Assembly: GCF_024346315.1 (NCBI RefSeq)
Contig: NZ_JAGQCS010000003.1
Span: 62,001-126,000 of the forward strand
Length of the DNA stretch: 64,000 nucleotides
Reading direction: 5' to 3'
From: Cyanobium sp. ATX 6F1
Lineage (GTDB): Bacteria > Cyanobacteriota > Cyanobacteriia > PCC-6307 > Cyanobiaceae
Part shown: positions 16,218 to 24,688 of the stretch, piece by piece
Position numbering within the stretch: the stretch's first letter is position 1
How the letters are laid out: every line of letters starts with the position of its first letter
Notes under the pieces: generated by a model
Seen by the model: only the letters and a program-made list of their open reading frames with translations
The model's database searches: none
What the model was told of the DNA's origin: nothing
Position numbers and translations under genes: made by a program

Positions 16218-16236
16218 ATCAATCGCATTTGATCAA
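16218..16236 (+). promoter_or_regulatory. Second ArsR-type operator, upstream of sphX
   Basis: ATCAA (16218-16222), six bases, TTGAT (16229-16233): the same inverted repeat as at 15702, again running into TTGATCAA (16229-16236). It begins on the base after the last Pho-box unit, where the -10 region of a PhoB-activated promoter would lie. ArsR bound here should block activation, linking phosphate uptake to arsenic status. Confidence 0.7.
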
Positions 16237-16268
16237 TCAGGGTGATCGGGCTGGCGCCCTCCCGTCCC

Positions 16269-17357
16269 ATGCTTCGCTTCCGTCGCCCCTCCTCACCCGG
16301 CCGCCATTCAGCTCGTGTCGCTGCTGCCACGCGCCTGATCGCCGCCACGGTCTTGGCCCTGCTCGCACCGCTCGCGCAGACCCAACCCGCCCGGGGCCAA
16401 CAGGCCACGCCCCCCACGGTGCGCATCACCGGATCGAGCACGGTCTACCCGATCATCCAAGCCGCCATCGCTGCCTTCCAGCGCACGGAGGCCGGCAAGG
16501 GGTCCCGCTTTGATCTGGTGGAATCGGGTACCAGCGGCGGCCTGCGTGATCTCTGTGCCGGTCGGGTGCCGATGGCCAATGCCTCGCGGCCGATCAGCTC
16601 CACTGAACTCAAGGCCTGTGAGCGGAAAGGGGTGCGCTTCTTCGAGCTGCCCCTCGCCTTCGATGCCCTCACCGTGGTGGTGAACCCGCGCAACACCTGG
16701 GCCCAGGCGATCACCACCCAGGAACTCTCCCGGCTGTGGCAGCGACGCGCCCAGGGCCGCATCATGCGTTGGAATCAGGTCAACCCCCAGTGGCCCGCAC
16801 GGCCGATCCGGCTCTGCGGACCCGGTAGCGATTCAGGCACCTTCGACTACTTCAACAAGGCGATCAACGGCTCCGCCACTGATTCACGCCGCGACTACAC
16901 CGCCAGCGAAGACGACAACGTGGTGGTCAACTGTGTGGCCAACGACCCCCATGCCCTCGGTTATCTGGGCTATGGCTGGTACGTCGCCCATGCCCAGCGG
17001 TTAAGGGCTCTGAAGGTTCAGGCGGGTCAGGTGGCGGTGGCACCTTCGGCGGAGAGCGTGTTCGATGGCAGCTACGAACCGCTCTCCAGGCTCCTGTTCA
17101 TCTACGTCAACGAACGGGCGCTCAAGGAACAAGACCTGCTGCGGCGCTTCATCGGTTACCTGTTGGTGAACGACACCCAACTGGTCGAGAAGGCACGGTT
17201 CATTCCCCTGCCGGGCAGCACCAATCAGGTGGTGGAAGCCAAGCTCTACCGCCAGATCACCGGCACATCCTTCGGCGGTGAACTTCCGATCGGCCTGACG
17301 GTTGGCGAGGCCATACGGCGCAGTTTTGCTCAAACCAAGCGACCTGCTTACCGCTGA
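16269..17357 (+). CDS. sphX: SphX/PstS-type periplasmic phosphate-binding protein
   Basis: 362 residues from ATG 16269; a GTG at 16242 is an alternative. Residues ~22-50 form an export signal ending near PARGQQA. The mature part opens with VRITGSSTVYPIIQAAIAAF, the SphX form of the phosphate-binding loop, followed by ESGTSGGL and GPGSDSGTFDYFN ligand loops. The protein should bind phosphate in the periplasm, either for the Pst ABC importer or as a buffer. No pst permease or ATPase genes are next to it. Its promoter carries Pho and ArsR boxes. The 3' end overlaps the convergent gene by 10 bases. Confidence 0.9.
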   Translation: MLRFRRPSSPGRHSARVAAATRLIAATVLALLAPLAQTQPARGQQATPPTVRITGSSTVYPIIQAAIAAFQRTEAGKGSRFDLVESGTSGGLRDLCAGRVPMANASRPISSTELKACERKGVRFFELPLAFDALTVVVNPRNTWAQAITTQELSRLWQRRAQGRIMRWNQVNPQWPARPIRLCGPGSDSGTFDYFNKAINGSATDSRRDYTASEDDNVVVNCVANDPHALGYLGYGWYVAHAQRLRALKVQAGQVAVAPSAESVFDGSYEPLSRLLFIYVNERALKEQDLLRRFIGYLLVNDTQLVEKARFIPLPGSTNQVVEAKLYRQITGTSFGGELPIGLTVGEAIRRSFAQTKRPAYR

Positions 17358-18493
17358 GGCGAACCGGGGGGCTCCGGTCCAGCGCTCTCCACCGGATAGC
17401 CCTCCGCTTTCCAACGGCTCAGACCGCCGCGCAGGTTGGCTACTTGCCTCAGGCCGGCTTTGCTCAGTTGCTGGGTGGCCAGGGCCGAGCGGCTGCCGGA
17501 ATGGCAGAGCACCACCGTCGGGCGATCGGTGGGGATTTCTGGGCTGCGGGCCTCCAACTCCGGCAGGGGGATCAGCTGGCTGCCGGGAATGTGGCCATCG
17601 GGGCCGTCGTATTCCTGCCGCGAGCGCACGTCCACCAGGTTGAGGGCGCTGAGGTGGGCGGCCACCCATTCAGGGATCAGTTCCGGCAACCCGGCGTAGC
17701 TGCGCCGGATCGGCGCCCAGTCCTGGTCGTCCGCTCCGCTGGCGGGCTCTAGGGGCTCACCGCAGCGCAGATTCGCCGGCAGGGCCTGGGCGATGCGGTG
17801 GGGGTGGGGGAGACGCAGGTTCTCCATCGACCCGACGAAGTCGCGCTCATCGGCGCCGCCCCCCAGGCGGGCGTTGTAGGCCCGTTCCTCAGCCACGGAG
17901 CTGACGCAGCGGCCGGCGTAGTCGTGGCCCGGGTAGAGCAGGCAGGCCTCTGGCAGCGACAGGATCTGCTCGGTGATCGAGCGGTAGAGGTTGTGGGGGT
18001 TGCCCTGCTGGAAATCACAGCGACCGCAGCCGCGGATCAGCAGCGCATCACCGGTGAAGGCGAGGCTCTGGTTGTCGAGCACATAGGTGAGGCAGCCGTC
18101 GGTGTGGCCCGGGGTGGCGCGCACCTCCAGAAAGCGGCCGCCGAAGTTCACCCGATCGCCATCGCTCAGGGGCTTGGTCACGTTGCTGGCACGCACCTTG
18201 GCCGATAGTCCGATGGCGCAGCCCGTGGCCCGCCGCATCAGCCAGGCGCCGCTGATGTGGTCGGCGTGGGCGTGGGTGTCGAGGCAGGTGACCAGATCGA
18301 TCTCCAGCTCCTCGATCAGGGCCAGATCTCGGCTGTGCTGTTCGAACACCGGATCAATCAGCACCCCCTCGCGTGCCCCCACGTCTGCGAGTAGGTAGGT
18401 GTAGGTGCCGGTGTCGGCGTCGAAGAGTTGACGCAGCAGCAGCTCGCCGCCACCGGCGGCGGCCCGCAGCGAGAAAGGGGGGGCGACGGCCAT
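17348..18493 (-). CDS. Metallo-beta-lactamase persulfide dioxygenase fused to rhodanese
   Basis: 381 residues from ATG 18493; the 25 extra codons upstream lack coding character. The N-terminal 240 residues are an ETHE1-like fold with THAHADH near residue 70, TPGHTDGCLTY, and GRCDFQQG, ligands of the mononuclear iron. The last ~110 residues are a rhodanese domain with active-site loop CHSGSRSA and the entry VDVRSRQEYDGP. Such fusions oxidise glutathione persulfide to sulfite and exchange sulfane sulfur, a step in sulfide detoxification in the cytosol. It stands alone, convergent with sphX. Confidence 0.88.
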   Translation of the reverse strand: MAVAPPFSLRAAAGGGELLLRQLFDADTGTYTYLLADVGAREGVLIDPVFEQHSRDLALIEELEIDLVTCLDTHAHADHISGAWLMRRATGCAIGLSAKVRASNVTKPLSDGDRVNFGGRFLEVRATPGHTDGCLTYVLDNQSLAFTGDALLIRGCGRCDFQQGNPHNLYRSITEQILSLPEACLLYPGHDYAGRCVSSVAEERAYNARLGGGADERDFVGSMENLRLPHPHRIAQALPANLRCGEPLEPASGADDQDWAPIRRSYAGLPELIPEWVAAHLSALNLVDVRSRQEYDGPDGHIPGSQLIPLPELEARSPEIPTDRPTVVLCHSGSRSALATQQLSKAGLRQVANLRGGLSRWKAEGYPVESAGPEPPGSPQR

Positions 18494-18709
18494 GGTGGAT
18501 CTGACAGCCCGGGCCAGGGAGCTTAGGCCTGTGGCCCCAGCCAGGTGGGTCTTGAGCACGAACACCAAGAGGGAGCCGTCAACTGAAGGACGTTTTGGGG
18601 CAGGCTTTGATCGATCGACCTAAGGCGGCAGCGATGGTTGCCGATGGACGCCCCTCATTGCTGTGAAGAGCCACGTGCCTTGCCATGGCTCGTGCCAACC
18701 CAGATGGGT

Positions 18710-21568
18710 TCAGGGTTGGGCGATCTCGACCGTGAGTTGGATCGGTGCTCCGTTCCTGTTGGTGAGCTGCAGCTGCACGCGGTAGGGCAAAGCCCCCATC
18801 GGTGGATTCGTGGCTGTGAAGGTGCGACTGGTGGGTTGGTAGGTGAGCCAGCTGGGCAAGGCCCCGCCTCCGGGCTGAGTCGCTTCGGAGGGACCACCGA
18901 GGTCCACATCGGGGAAGCGCTCCAGCAGAAGTTGTCGCGGAACCTGATAGCTGAAGCCCAGGCCCTGCTGCCGCGTCGCCGCCAGGGCCATCGCCTCGCT
19001 GCGTGCTTGCTGCACCGTCCCAGCCCGTAAGCCCTCAGCCAAGTTGGAGGGTTTCGCCCCAGGCATGGGGCCCACTTCCCCACCGCCGCCACCCGGTGGG
19101 ACCACGGCCGGGCCGCCACCGGGCCTGGAAGGTCGGGTGGGCATGAGGCCGATTTCGCCACCGCCACCACCCGGTGGGATCACAGCCGGGCCACCACCGG
19201 GCTTGGAGGGCCTTGTGGGCATGAGCCCGATTTCGCCACCGCCGCCACCAGGGGGGATCACCGCCGGGCCGCCACCGGGCCTGGAGGGCCTTGTGGGCAT
19301 GAGGCCGATTTCTCCACCACCGCCACCTGGTGGGATCACCGCCGGGCCACCACCGGGCCTGGAGGGCCGTGTGGGCATGAGCCCGATTTCGCCACCGCCG
19401 CCACCAGGCGGGATCACGGCCGGGCCGCCACCGGGCCTTGAGGGCCGGGTGGGCATGAGTCCGACTTGTCCGCCACCGCCACCAGGGGGGATCACCGCCG
19501 GGCCGCCACCAGGTCTGGAGGGCCGCGTGGGCATGAGCCCGACTTCTCCACCGCCGCCACCCGGTGGGATCACAGCAGGGCCACCACCGGGCCTGGAGGG
19601 CCGTGTGGGCATGAGGCCGATTTCTCCACCGCCGCCACCGGGCGGTATCACGGCCGGACCGCCACCAGGTCTGGAAGGCCGAGTTGGCATGAGGCCGATT
19701 TCTCCGCCGCCGCCACCAGGTGGGATCACAGCCGGTCCGCCACCGGGTCTGGATGGAAGCCCGGGCATGAGGCCCACTTCTCCGCCGCCGCCGCCACCAG
19801 GTGGGATCACGGCCGGACCACCGCCGGGTCTGGATGGAAGGCCAGGCATGAGTCCGACTTCTCCGCCACCGCCACCCGGGGGGATCACAGCAGGACCACC
19901 ACCAGGTCTGGATGGAAGCCCAGGCATGAGGCCCACTTCTCCACCACCGCCACCAGGGGGGATCACGGCCGGGCCACCACCGGGCCTGGAGGGCCGCGTG
20001 GGCATGAGTCCCACTTCTCCGCCACCGCCACCAGGGGGGATCACAGCCGGGCCACCACCAGGCCTGGAGGGTCGGGTGGGCATGAGCCCGATTTCTCCAC
20101 CACCGCCACCTGGCGGGATCACGGCCGGGCCGCCACCGGGCCTGGAGGGCCGAGTGGGCATGAGCCCGATTTCGCCGCCACCGCCACCAGGCGGGATCAC
20201 AGCAGGGCCGCCACCGGGCCTGGAGGGCCGCGTGGGCATGAGGCCGATTTCGCCGCCACCACCACCAGGCGGGATCACAGCAGGACCGCCACCAGGCCTG
20301 GAAGGCCGTGTGGGCATGAGCCCGATTCCTCCACCCCCACTGCCGCCTCCGCCATTCCCGCCGCCACTGCCTCCACCGGCGTTGCCACCTCCATTTCCGC
20401 CACCGCCATTTCCTCCGCCACCGCCCGGTCGCCCTTGCCCGGCGCCATTGCCGGGGCCGCTGCCGTCCCCGGGACCACCCGCCCCGCCGCCTGTGCCAGG
20501 GATGAGGTTGGCTCCGCCGCCGAGGTTGGCTCCGCCACCACCGCCACCCTCTGGCTTGCCGCCTCCGTCAGGCTTGCCGCCACCATCGGGCTTCCCGCCA
20601 CCGCCCGGTCGCCCTTGCCCGGCGCCATTGCCGGGGCCGTTGCCGTCACCGGGACCACCTGCCCCACCGCCGGTGCCAGGGATGAGGTTGGCGCCGCCGC
20701 CGACGTTGGCGCCGCGACCGCCGCTATTTCCGCCTCCATTGCCATTGCCATTGCCATTGCCACCAGCACTCCTGTTGCTGAGGCCGTCACCGACCCTGGG
20801 ACGAACGCCAGGGGTGGCGCTGGAGAGGGCTTGCTTCCCGAGCGGAGCGGCGCCGCGGCTCTGGAGACGGCTGCCAACAGGTGTGCGGGCGCCGCCTGCG
20901 ATCAGGGCCGGTGGCTTGAGCCCGGTGGCGGGGAGCCGGGTGGCATTGATGGCCGCCAGCAGGGATTGACCGCTCTGGATCAGCGCAGCCCGGTTGCTGA
21001 CGTTGCCGGGCAGAAGGGTGAGGGACCCTTCGATCGGCCGTTGGGTGCCGAGGATCGTGCCGCGCAGGTTGATGGCCTGATCCCGGATGAAGCTGAGATT
21101 GCGGAAGCGAGTGGGCTGGATGGCATAGGCCTGGGAGAAGCGCCAGAGGGTGCTGGGATCGAGTCGCAAAGGCACCAGCCAGGAGGAAGGGGCCAGGATC
21201 CGCCCGCTTGCTTCCACCTGAATTCCACTCGGATTCACCAGCACGAAGCGGGGACCCGATTGCACCGTGCCGCCGATGAGGGAGGCCCCGCTGGTGCCAC
21301 GGACGAAGTTCAACAGCACCTGGTTGCTGCTGCCCTGGACCTGGAACAGTTCACCCGGGCTGACGTTGAAACTCTGCCAACGCACCAGGCCGCCTTTGCC
21401 GACCACCTGGATCTGACCGTTGGCGCCGGGGATGAGGCCCTGCACATTGGCGCTGCGGCCCCCACTGAACTCGGGCAGGGCCTGGCTGGGAAGGGGCAGC
21501 CAGGGCACCAGGCTCAGGCCCGCGAGCACACAGAGGGAGATTCGATGCGGCTGGTTTCGGTGTGTCAT
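18710..21568 (-). CDS. TpsA-like secreted protein with haemagglutinin N-domain and Gly/Pro repeats
   Basis: 952 residues. A signal peptide (1-31) precedes a TPS/filamentous-haemagglutinin secretion domain (~32-260: GLVRWQSFNVSPGE, NPSGIQVEASGRI). About 570 residues of Gly/Pro/Asn-rich sequence follow, containing a duplicated block (LIPGTGGGAGGPGDG) and sixteen copies of a 26-residue repeat. The C-terminal ~100 residues (LPSWLTYQPTSRTFTATNPP) look like a cadherin/He-PIG-type Ig-like domain. The gene lies 4 bases from the TpsB gene, so it should cross the outer membrane through that protein. The long repeat tract in place of a beta-helix is unusual. Surface adhesion is an inference. Confidence 0.85.
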   Translation of the reverse strand: MTHRNQPHRISLCVLAGLSLVPWLPLPSQALPEFSGGRSANVQGLIPGANGQIQVVGKGGLVRWQSFNVSPGELFQVQGSSNQVLLNFVRGTSGASLIGGTVQSGPRFVLVNPSGIQVEASGRILAPSSWLVPLRLDPSTLWRFSQAYAIQPTRFRNLSFIRDQAINLRGTILGTQRPIEGSLTLLPGNVSNRAALIQSGQSLLAAINATRLPATGLKPPALIAGGARTPVGSRLQSRGAAPLGKQALSSATPGVRPRVGDGLSNRSAGGNGNGNGNGGGNSGGRGANVGGGANLIPGTGGGAGGPGDGNGPGNGAGQGRPGGGGKPDGGGKPDGGGKPEGGGGGGANLGGGANLIPGTGGGAGGPGDGSGPGNGAGQGRPGGGGGNGGGGNGGGNAGGGSGGGNGGGGSGGGGIGLMPTRPSRPGGGPAVIPPGGGGGEIGLMPTRPSRPGGGPAVIPPGGGGGEIGLMPTRPSRPGGGPAVIPPGGGGGEIGLMPTRPSRPGGGPAVIPPGGGGGEVGLMPTRPSRPGGGPAVIPPGGGGGEVGLMPGLPSRPGGGPAVIPPGGGGGEVGLMPGLPSRPGGGPAVIPPGGGGGGEVGLMPGLPSRPGGGPAVIPPGGGGGEIGLMPTRPSRPGGGPAVIPPGGGGGEIGLMPTRPSRPGGGPAVIPPGGGGGEVGLMPTRPSRPGGGPAVIPPGGGGGQVGLMPTRPSRPGGGPAVIPPGGGGGEIGLMPTRPSRPGGGPAVIPPGGGGGEIGLMPTRPSRPGGGPAVIPPGGGGGEIGLMPTRPSKPGGGPAVIPPGGGGGEIGLMPTRPSRPGGGPAVVPPGGGGGEVGPMPGAKPSNLAEGLRAGTVQQARSEAMALAATRQQGLGFSYQVPRQLLLERFPDVDLGGPSEATQPGGGALPSWLTYQPTSRTFTATNPPMGALPYRVQLQLTNRNGAPIQLTVEIAQP
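19070..20325 (-). repeat. Sixteen tandem 78-bp units encoding 26-residue Gly/Pro repeats
   Basis: Each unit encodes GLMPTRPSRP, then GGG, then PAVIPPGGGGGE plus I or V. Three central copies have GLPSRP in place of TRPSRP, one has an extra Gly, one has Gln for Glu, one SKP, and the last PAVV. Synonymous changes differ between copies, so the array is not freshly amplified throughout. It is prone to slippage and assembly error, and copy number is likely to vary between strains. Confidence 0.95.
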
Positions 21569-21572
21569 GGGC

Positions 21573-23318
21573 TCAGAACCACTTCCTCAGAGACACCCAG
21601 ACCCGCACGCTGGCATTGAGTCCATCCACGTCGTTGCCGGTGGGGGAATAGAGGTTGTTGCCCAGCGGCCAGGCCACATCCAGCGAGGCGAGCAGATCGC
21701 CATGGGTGCCCCATTCCAACCCTAGGCCCGGTCCCCACAGGCCCAGCTGACCCGGCAGCTCCCCATCGGCAAACGAACTCGTCCAACGCCAGATGTAGCC
21801 CCCATCCACGAATCCCTTGGCGATCAGATTGCTGGCCAGTTGGTAGCGAAGGGTGAGTTGCCCCGACAGCCCCGAATCTCCGAGGGCCTCACCCGGTGGA
21901 TAGGCGCGCACACCATTGGGCCAACCAAGGGACATCTTCTCGACGGTGTCGAGGTTGTTGAACGCAACCTGGGCCTGGCTGAACAGTTCGACCGACCAGC
22001 GCGAATCGCGGAACATCTGATAACGCCGATAAAGGCCGAACAACTTCCCCCAGGCACCGGCCTTGGCGGCGCCTAATTCATCGAGTTCGGCCTCAAAGGG
22101 TCCGTCCAGGCCCAGATTTCCCACCGACAGCGTGAGCAGTCCGCTGTTGATGCCGAGCCCGAACAGGTTGTCCTGGTTGTCGCCCATCAACGTGAAGCGG
22201 CCGACCCAGTTGGTGCGGTTGGAGTATTGATAACCGAGGACTTCATCGGTGAAGTGATCGACTTCAGCGCTGACATTCCAGGAAAGGTTCTGTCTGGGGC
22301 GCCGCCACAGCACCTGAGACAACCCCACCGAACCGCTGGCGAAGGATCCCTTGTAGTCGAAAGGTGCCTGATCTTTAAGCAGGCGATAATCACTCCAGTT
22401 CACCGACCCTGTGGCATTCAGCCCGCCCGGTGTGAGGGGCAAAGTTACATTCGTGCCGGCATAGCGGCTGCCGTACCAGTTCACATTGCCGGAATAGGAT
22501 GTGAATAGGCTGAGCACCTCGCCGCGGCCCGCTAGGCCGTTGAGGTTCAGCGTGGCTTGCGCCTGATACGGCCCGGTGTCGATCGTGGATTGGTTGTTGA
22601 GGTTCAGCTCCCCCTGGACCTGCCGCGTGGCCCGCAGGTTGAGCAACACATCGGTGCTCCCGGCTATGTCCCCTGGCTGGAGCTCGGCCCTGGCCTGGAC
22701 ACCACCGAGGTCGCCCAGCTTGAGCAAAGCACTCTCCAGCTTGTCGAGCCGCAGCGGCTGGCCCTTGCCCACCGCATCGAGCACTGTGGCGATCGCCCAG
22801 TTCGAGGAGATCGGGGCCTGGTTGGAGGGGATGCGCACGGCCCCGAGCCGCGCTTCCACCACCGGAGCCACCACCACGCCATCGGCGCGCTGCAGCGGCT
22901 CGCCCACGCTGACCAGCAGCTGGGCCCGCTCGTAGGCCGCCTCCAGATCGGCCCGCAGCTTGGCGAGCACCTCCTGGGTGGCGCTCTGGCTGATGTAGCG
23001 CTCCTGCAGCGGCTTCAACCAGCCCGGGGTTGGGAGGCTCGAGCCTTCCAGTTCCACGCCCTTGATCGGCGGCGCTGCCGAGGGGACTGAGTCTTGGGGG
23101 AGGGCTGCAGGGGTGCCTGGCAGACCTTCGATCAGGGGCTGCTGGGGTTGGAGCTGTTGTTGATCAACCTGGCGCAGCTGGTCACGCCGCTGTTCGTCCT
23201 GGATTCGACGCTCCACCCGGCCCGAGGGTTGGGCCCAGCCGGGCGCCACGAGCAGCGCCGAGGAGAGCACGGCGATGGGGCCCACCACATGGGTGATCGG
23301 TTTTGAAAAGAGCGTCAA
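21573..23318 (-). CDS. TpsB outer-membrane transporter (ShlB/FhaC family)
   Basis: 581 residues: signal peptide (about 1-29), a Gln-rich periplasmic linker, POTRA-like segments (LEAAYERAQLLVSVGEPL, then LDKLESALLKLGDLGGVQARAEL), and a C-terminal 16-strand-type barrel from about residue 230 ending in LRKWF. This is the Omp85-related transporter of two-partner secretion, which exports its TpsA partner across the outer membrane. The TpsA gene follows after 4 bases. The POTRA part seems complete. Confidence 0.9.
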   Translation of the reverse strand: MTLFSKPITHVVGPIAVLSSALLVAPGWAQPSGRVERRIQDEQRRDQLRQVDQQQLQPQQPLIEGLPGTPAALPQDSVPSAAPPIKGVELEGSSLPTPGWLKPLQERYISQSATQEVLAKLRADLEAAYERAQLLVSVGEPLQRADGVVVAPVVEARLGAVRIPSNQAPISSNWAIATVLDAVGKGQPLRLDKLESALLKLGDLGGVQARAELQPGDIAGSTDVLLNLRATRQVQGELNLNNQSTIDTGPYQAQATLNLNGLAGRGEVLSLFTSYSGNVNWYGSRYAGTNVTLPLTPGGLNATGSVNWSDYRLLKDQAPFDYKGSFASGSVGLSQVLWRRPRQNLSWNVSAEVDHFTDEVLGYQYSNRTNWVGRFTLMGDNQDNLFGLGINSGLLTLSVGNLGLDGPFEAELDELGAAKAGAWGKLFGLYRRYQMFRDSRWSVELFSQAQVAFNNLDTVEKMSLGWPNGVRAYPPGEALGDSGLSGQLTLRYQLASNLIAKGFVDGGYIWRWTSSFADGELPGQLGLWGPGLGLEWGTHGDLLASLDVAWPLGNNLYSPTGNDVDGLNASVRVWVSLRKWF

Positions 23319-23376
23319 TCGTTCCCGGGCGCCGCGGTCAGATTAAAGGCTGGCAACGTCGCCCCAGGTGCGTCCG

Positions 23377-23910
23377 TCAGGAGTGAGCCATCGGCCGATC
23401 CGCCCTGCAGCGCGCCCGCAGGGCGCTGATCAGCTTGCTCACCGCATCGGCTTGCCCCTGCAGCCCAAACGCCTCCCGCTCCACCGCCAGGTTCCCGTGG
23501 CCATAACGGGTGGTGAGGATGCCGCTGATCTCCCGCTCCACCACCGGCGCCAGGGTCACCTTCCAGCCGATCGGCCTCAACACCCCGCGGGGGCAACTCT
23601 GGGCGGCATGCACCGCCTCGTGCAGCACGGTCTGCCGGCCGATGCCCAGCTCGAACGCCACCGGCGCCACCCAAAGCGTCTTGCTTTTGGCCTCGAACAA
23701 CCCGTAGATGCCGCTCCGCGGCGGCGCCTGCAGCAGCACGGTGAAGCCCCGTCGCCGCAGCTCTTTCACCAGCGGTTGCAACTCCGCCGGCAGGCTGTCC
23801 AGGCGTCTCGGGGCCAATGGCCCAGGGGCCAATGGCCCAGGGGCCAACGGCCCAGGAGCCAACGGCCCTTGCGCCAGAGCGGCAGCCAGCAACAGTGCAA
23901 TCACGGCCAC
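23377..23910 (-). CDS. Exported protein with HExxH-like motif and GPLAP repeats
   Basis: 177 residues from a GTG start. A short signal-like segment (AVIALLLAAALAQ) is followed by GPLAP repeated four times, encoded by a 15-bp tandem repeat. The domain after it has LHEAVHAAQS near residue 95, close to a zinc-peptidase HExxH except that the order is HEAVH, which does fit HExxH. A third ligand might be E in EREAF near residue 147. A periplasmic zinc-dependent peptidase-like protein is possible; no family name is given. It is upstream of the TpsB gene on the same strand. Confidence 0.6.
   Translation of the reverse strand: MAVIALLLAAALAQGPLAPGPLAPGPLAPGPLAPRRLDSLPAELQPLVKELRRRGFTVLLQAPPRSGIYGLFEAKSKTLWVAPVAFELGIGRQTVLHEAVHAAQSCPRGVLRPIGWKVTLAPVVEREISGILTTRYGHGNLAVEREAFGLQGQADAVSKLISALRARCRADRPMAHS
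23810..23869. repeat. Four 15-bp tandem repeats (GPLAP coding)
   Basis: Units GGGGCCAATGGCCCA (two identical copies), GGGGCCAACGGCCCA and GGAGCCAACGGCCCT follow each other without spacers. On the minus strand they encode a Gly-Pro-Leu-Ala-Pro repeat directly after the putative signal peptide of the 23377-23910 gene. Confidence 0.9.
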
Positions 23911-23958
23911 AGCCCCCCGAGGCGGATCCCGGCCCCCAGGGCGTGAACCATAACTAGT

Positions 23959-24609
23959 TCAGCCACCGCCGGGACCGCAGCCACCGCTGAGCAGTTCGGC
24001 CCGCAAGCCCTGCAGCGGCGGGGAGGCCGGGGCGCGGGGATCGAACAGCAAGGCCCAGGCCATGGGCACTTGCCCGCGGGCCAGCGCCCCCTCCACCGCG
24101 CGCTCCCAGGCCCTGGGATCGCGGCCCAGACGAGCCACCAGCTGCTCGCTGGAGCGCAGCACCGGTGCCGCCGCCGCCCGTAGCCGCACGCTGGCGAAGT
24201 GGCCGGCGGCTGTTCCGCGCGGGCGCAGGCGCAGCACCGCCAGCTCCCCTGGTTTCAGGGGTGCCAGGGGCCAGGGGATCGCTGTTCCCGCCCGTTGGCT
24301 CGCCGGGATCTGTGCGCTCCAGGGCCGCTGTCCGCCGCGCTCGATGCGCAGCTCGCCCAGTGGCTCGGCCACCACCAGGGTGGGCCTGGCGTTCGGCACG
24401 GTGCCGCCCACCCGGCCATCGGCGTCGCTCTCCACCCGCGGTGCGATCACGCAGATCTCCGGTTCGCTCTCGGTGGTTGGCGCCGCCCGGGCCCGGTCAC
24501 CAGGCAGCAGGACCAACAGCAGCATTGCCCCCAGAGTGATGCGCCGCCAAGGTTCCGCGCGCCCCGCTGGGAGCGATGGAGCTTGATGGCGTCGGCGTTG
24601 GGGCAACAA
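23959..24609 (-). CDS. Hypothetical exported protein
   Basis: Up to 216 residues; an internal ATG at 24525 would start right at the hydrophobic core. The N terminus has basic residues then AMLLLVLLPGDRARA, a likely signal peptide. The mature part has an Arg/Pro/Ala-rich beta-like region and one Cys pair (EICVIAPR, GGCGPGGG). The sequence LRPRGTAAGHFASVRLRAA may be a strand-rich domain. I recognise no family. It lies upstream of the HExxH gene on the same strand and diverges from the retropepsin-like gene. Confidence 0.5.
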   Translation of the reverse strand: MLPQRRRHQAPSLPAGRAEPWRRITLGAMLLLVLLPGDRARAAPTTESEPEICVIAPRVESDADGRVGGTVPNARPTLVVAEPLGELRIERGGQRPWSAQIPASQRAGTAIPWPLAPLKPGELAVLRLRPRGTAAGHFASVRLRAAAAPVLRSSEQLVARLGRDPRAWERAVEGALARGQVPMAWALLFDPRAPASPPLQGLRAELLSGGCGPGGG

Positions 24610-24688
24610 CGGCTTGGGATCGATCTCCCCATGCTGACGACCCGGAGGACGGCCCTACGATTTGGTTTCTGGTCTGGATCGGCCACCC

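Noticed and set aside
19070-20325. Regular 78-bp repeats considered as a CRISPR array
   Set aside because: Units are contiguous coding repeats with no unique spacers and no cas genes nearby.
19044-20969. A 641-codon plus-strand open frame (PPPPPGG...AGPPPG repeats) opposite the TpsA gene
   Set aside because: It is the complement of the Gly/Pro repeat tract; codon structure, signal peptide and partner gene support the minus strand. No ribosome site or non-repeat domain is present.
19466-21619. A 717-codon plus-strand frame (ATRGDHRRA-like repeats) over the same gene
   Set aside because: A second shadow of the repeat; it runs antisense into the signal-peptide region and has no recognisable domain.
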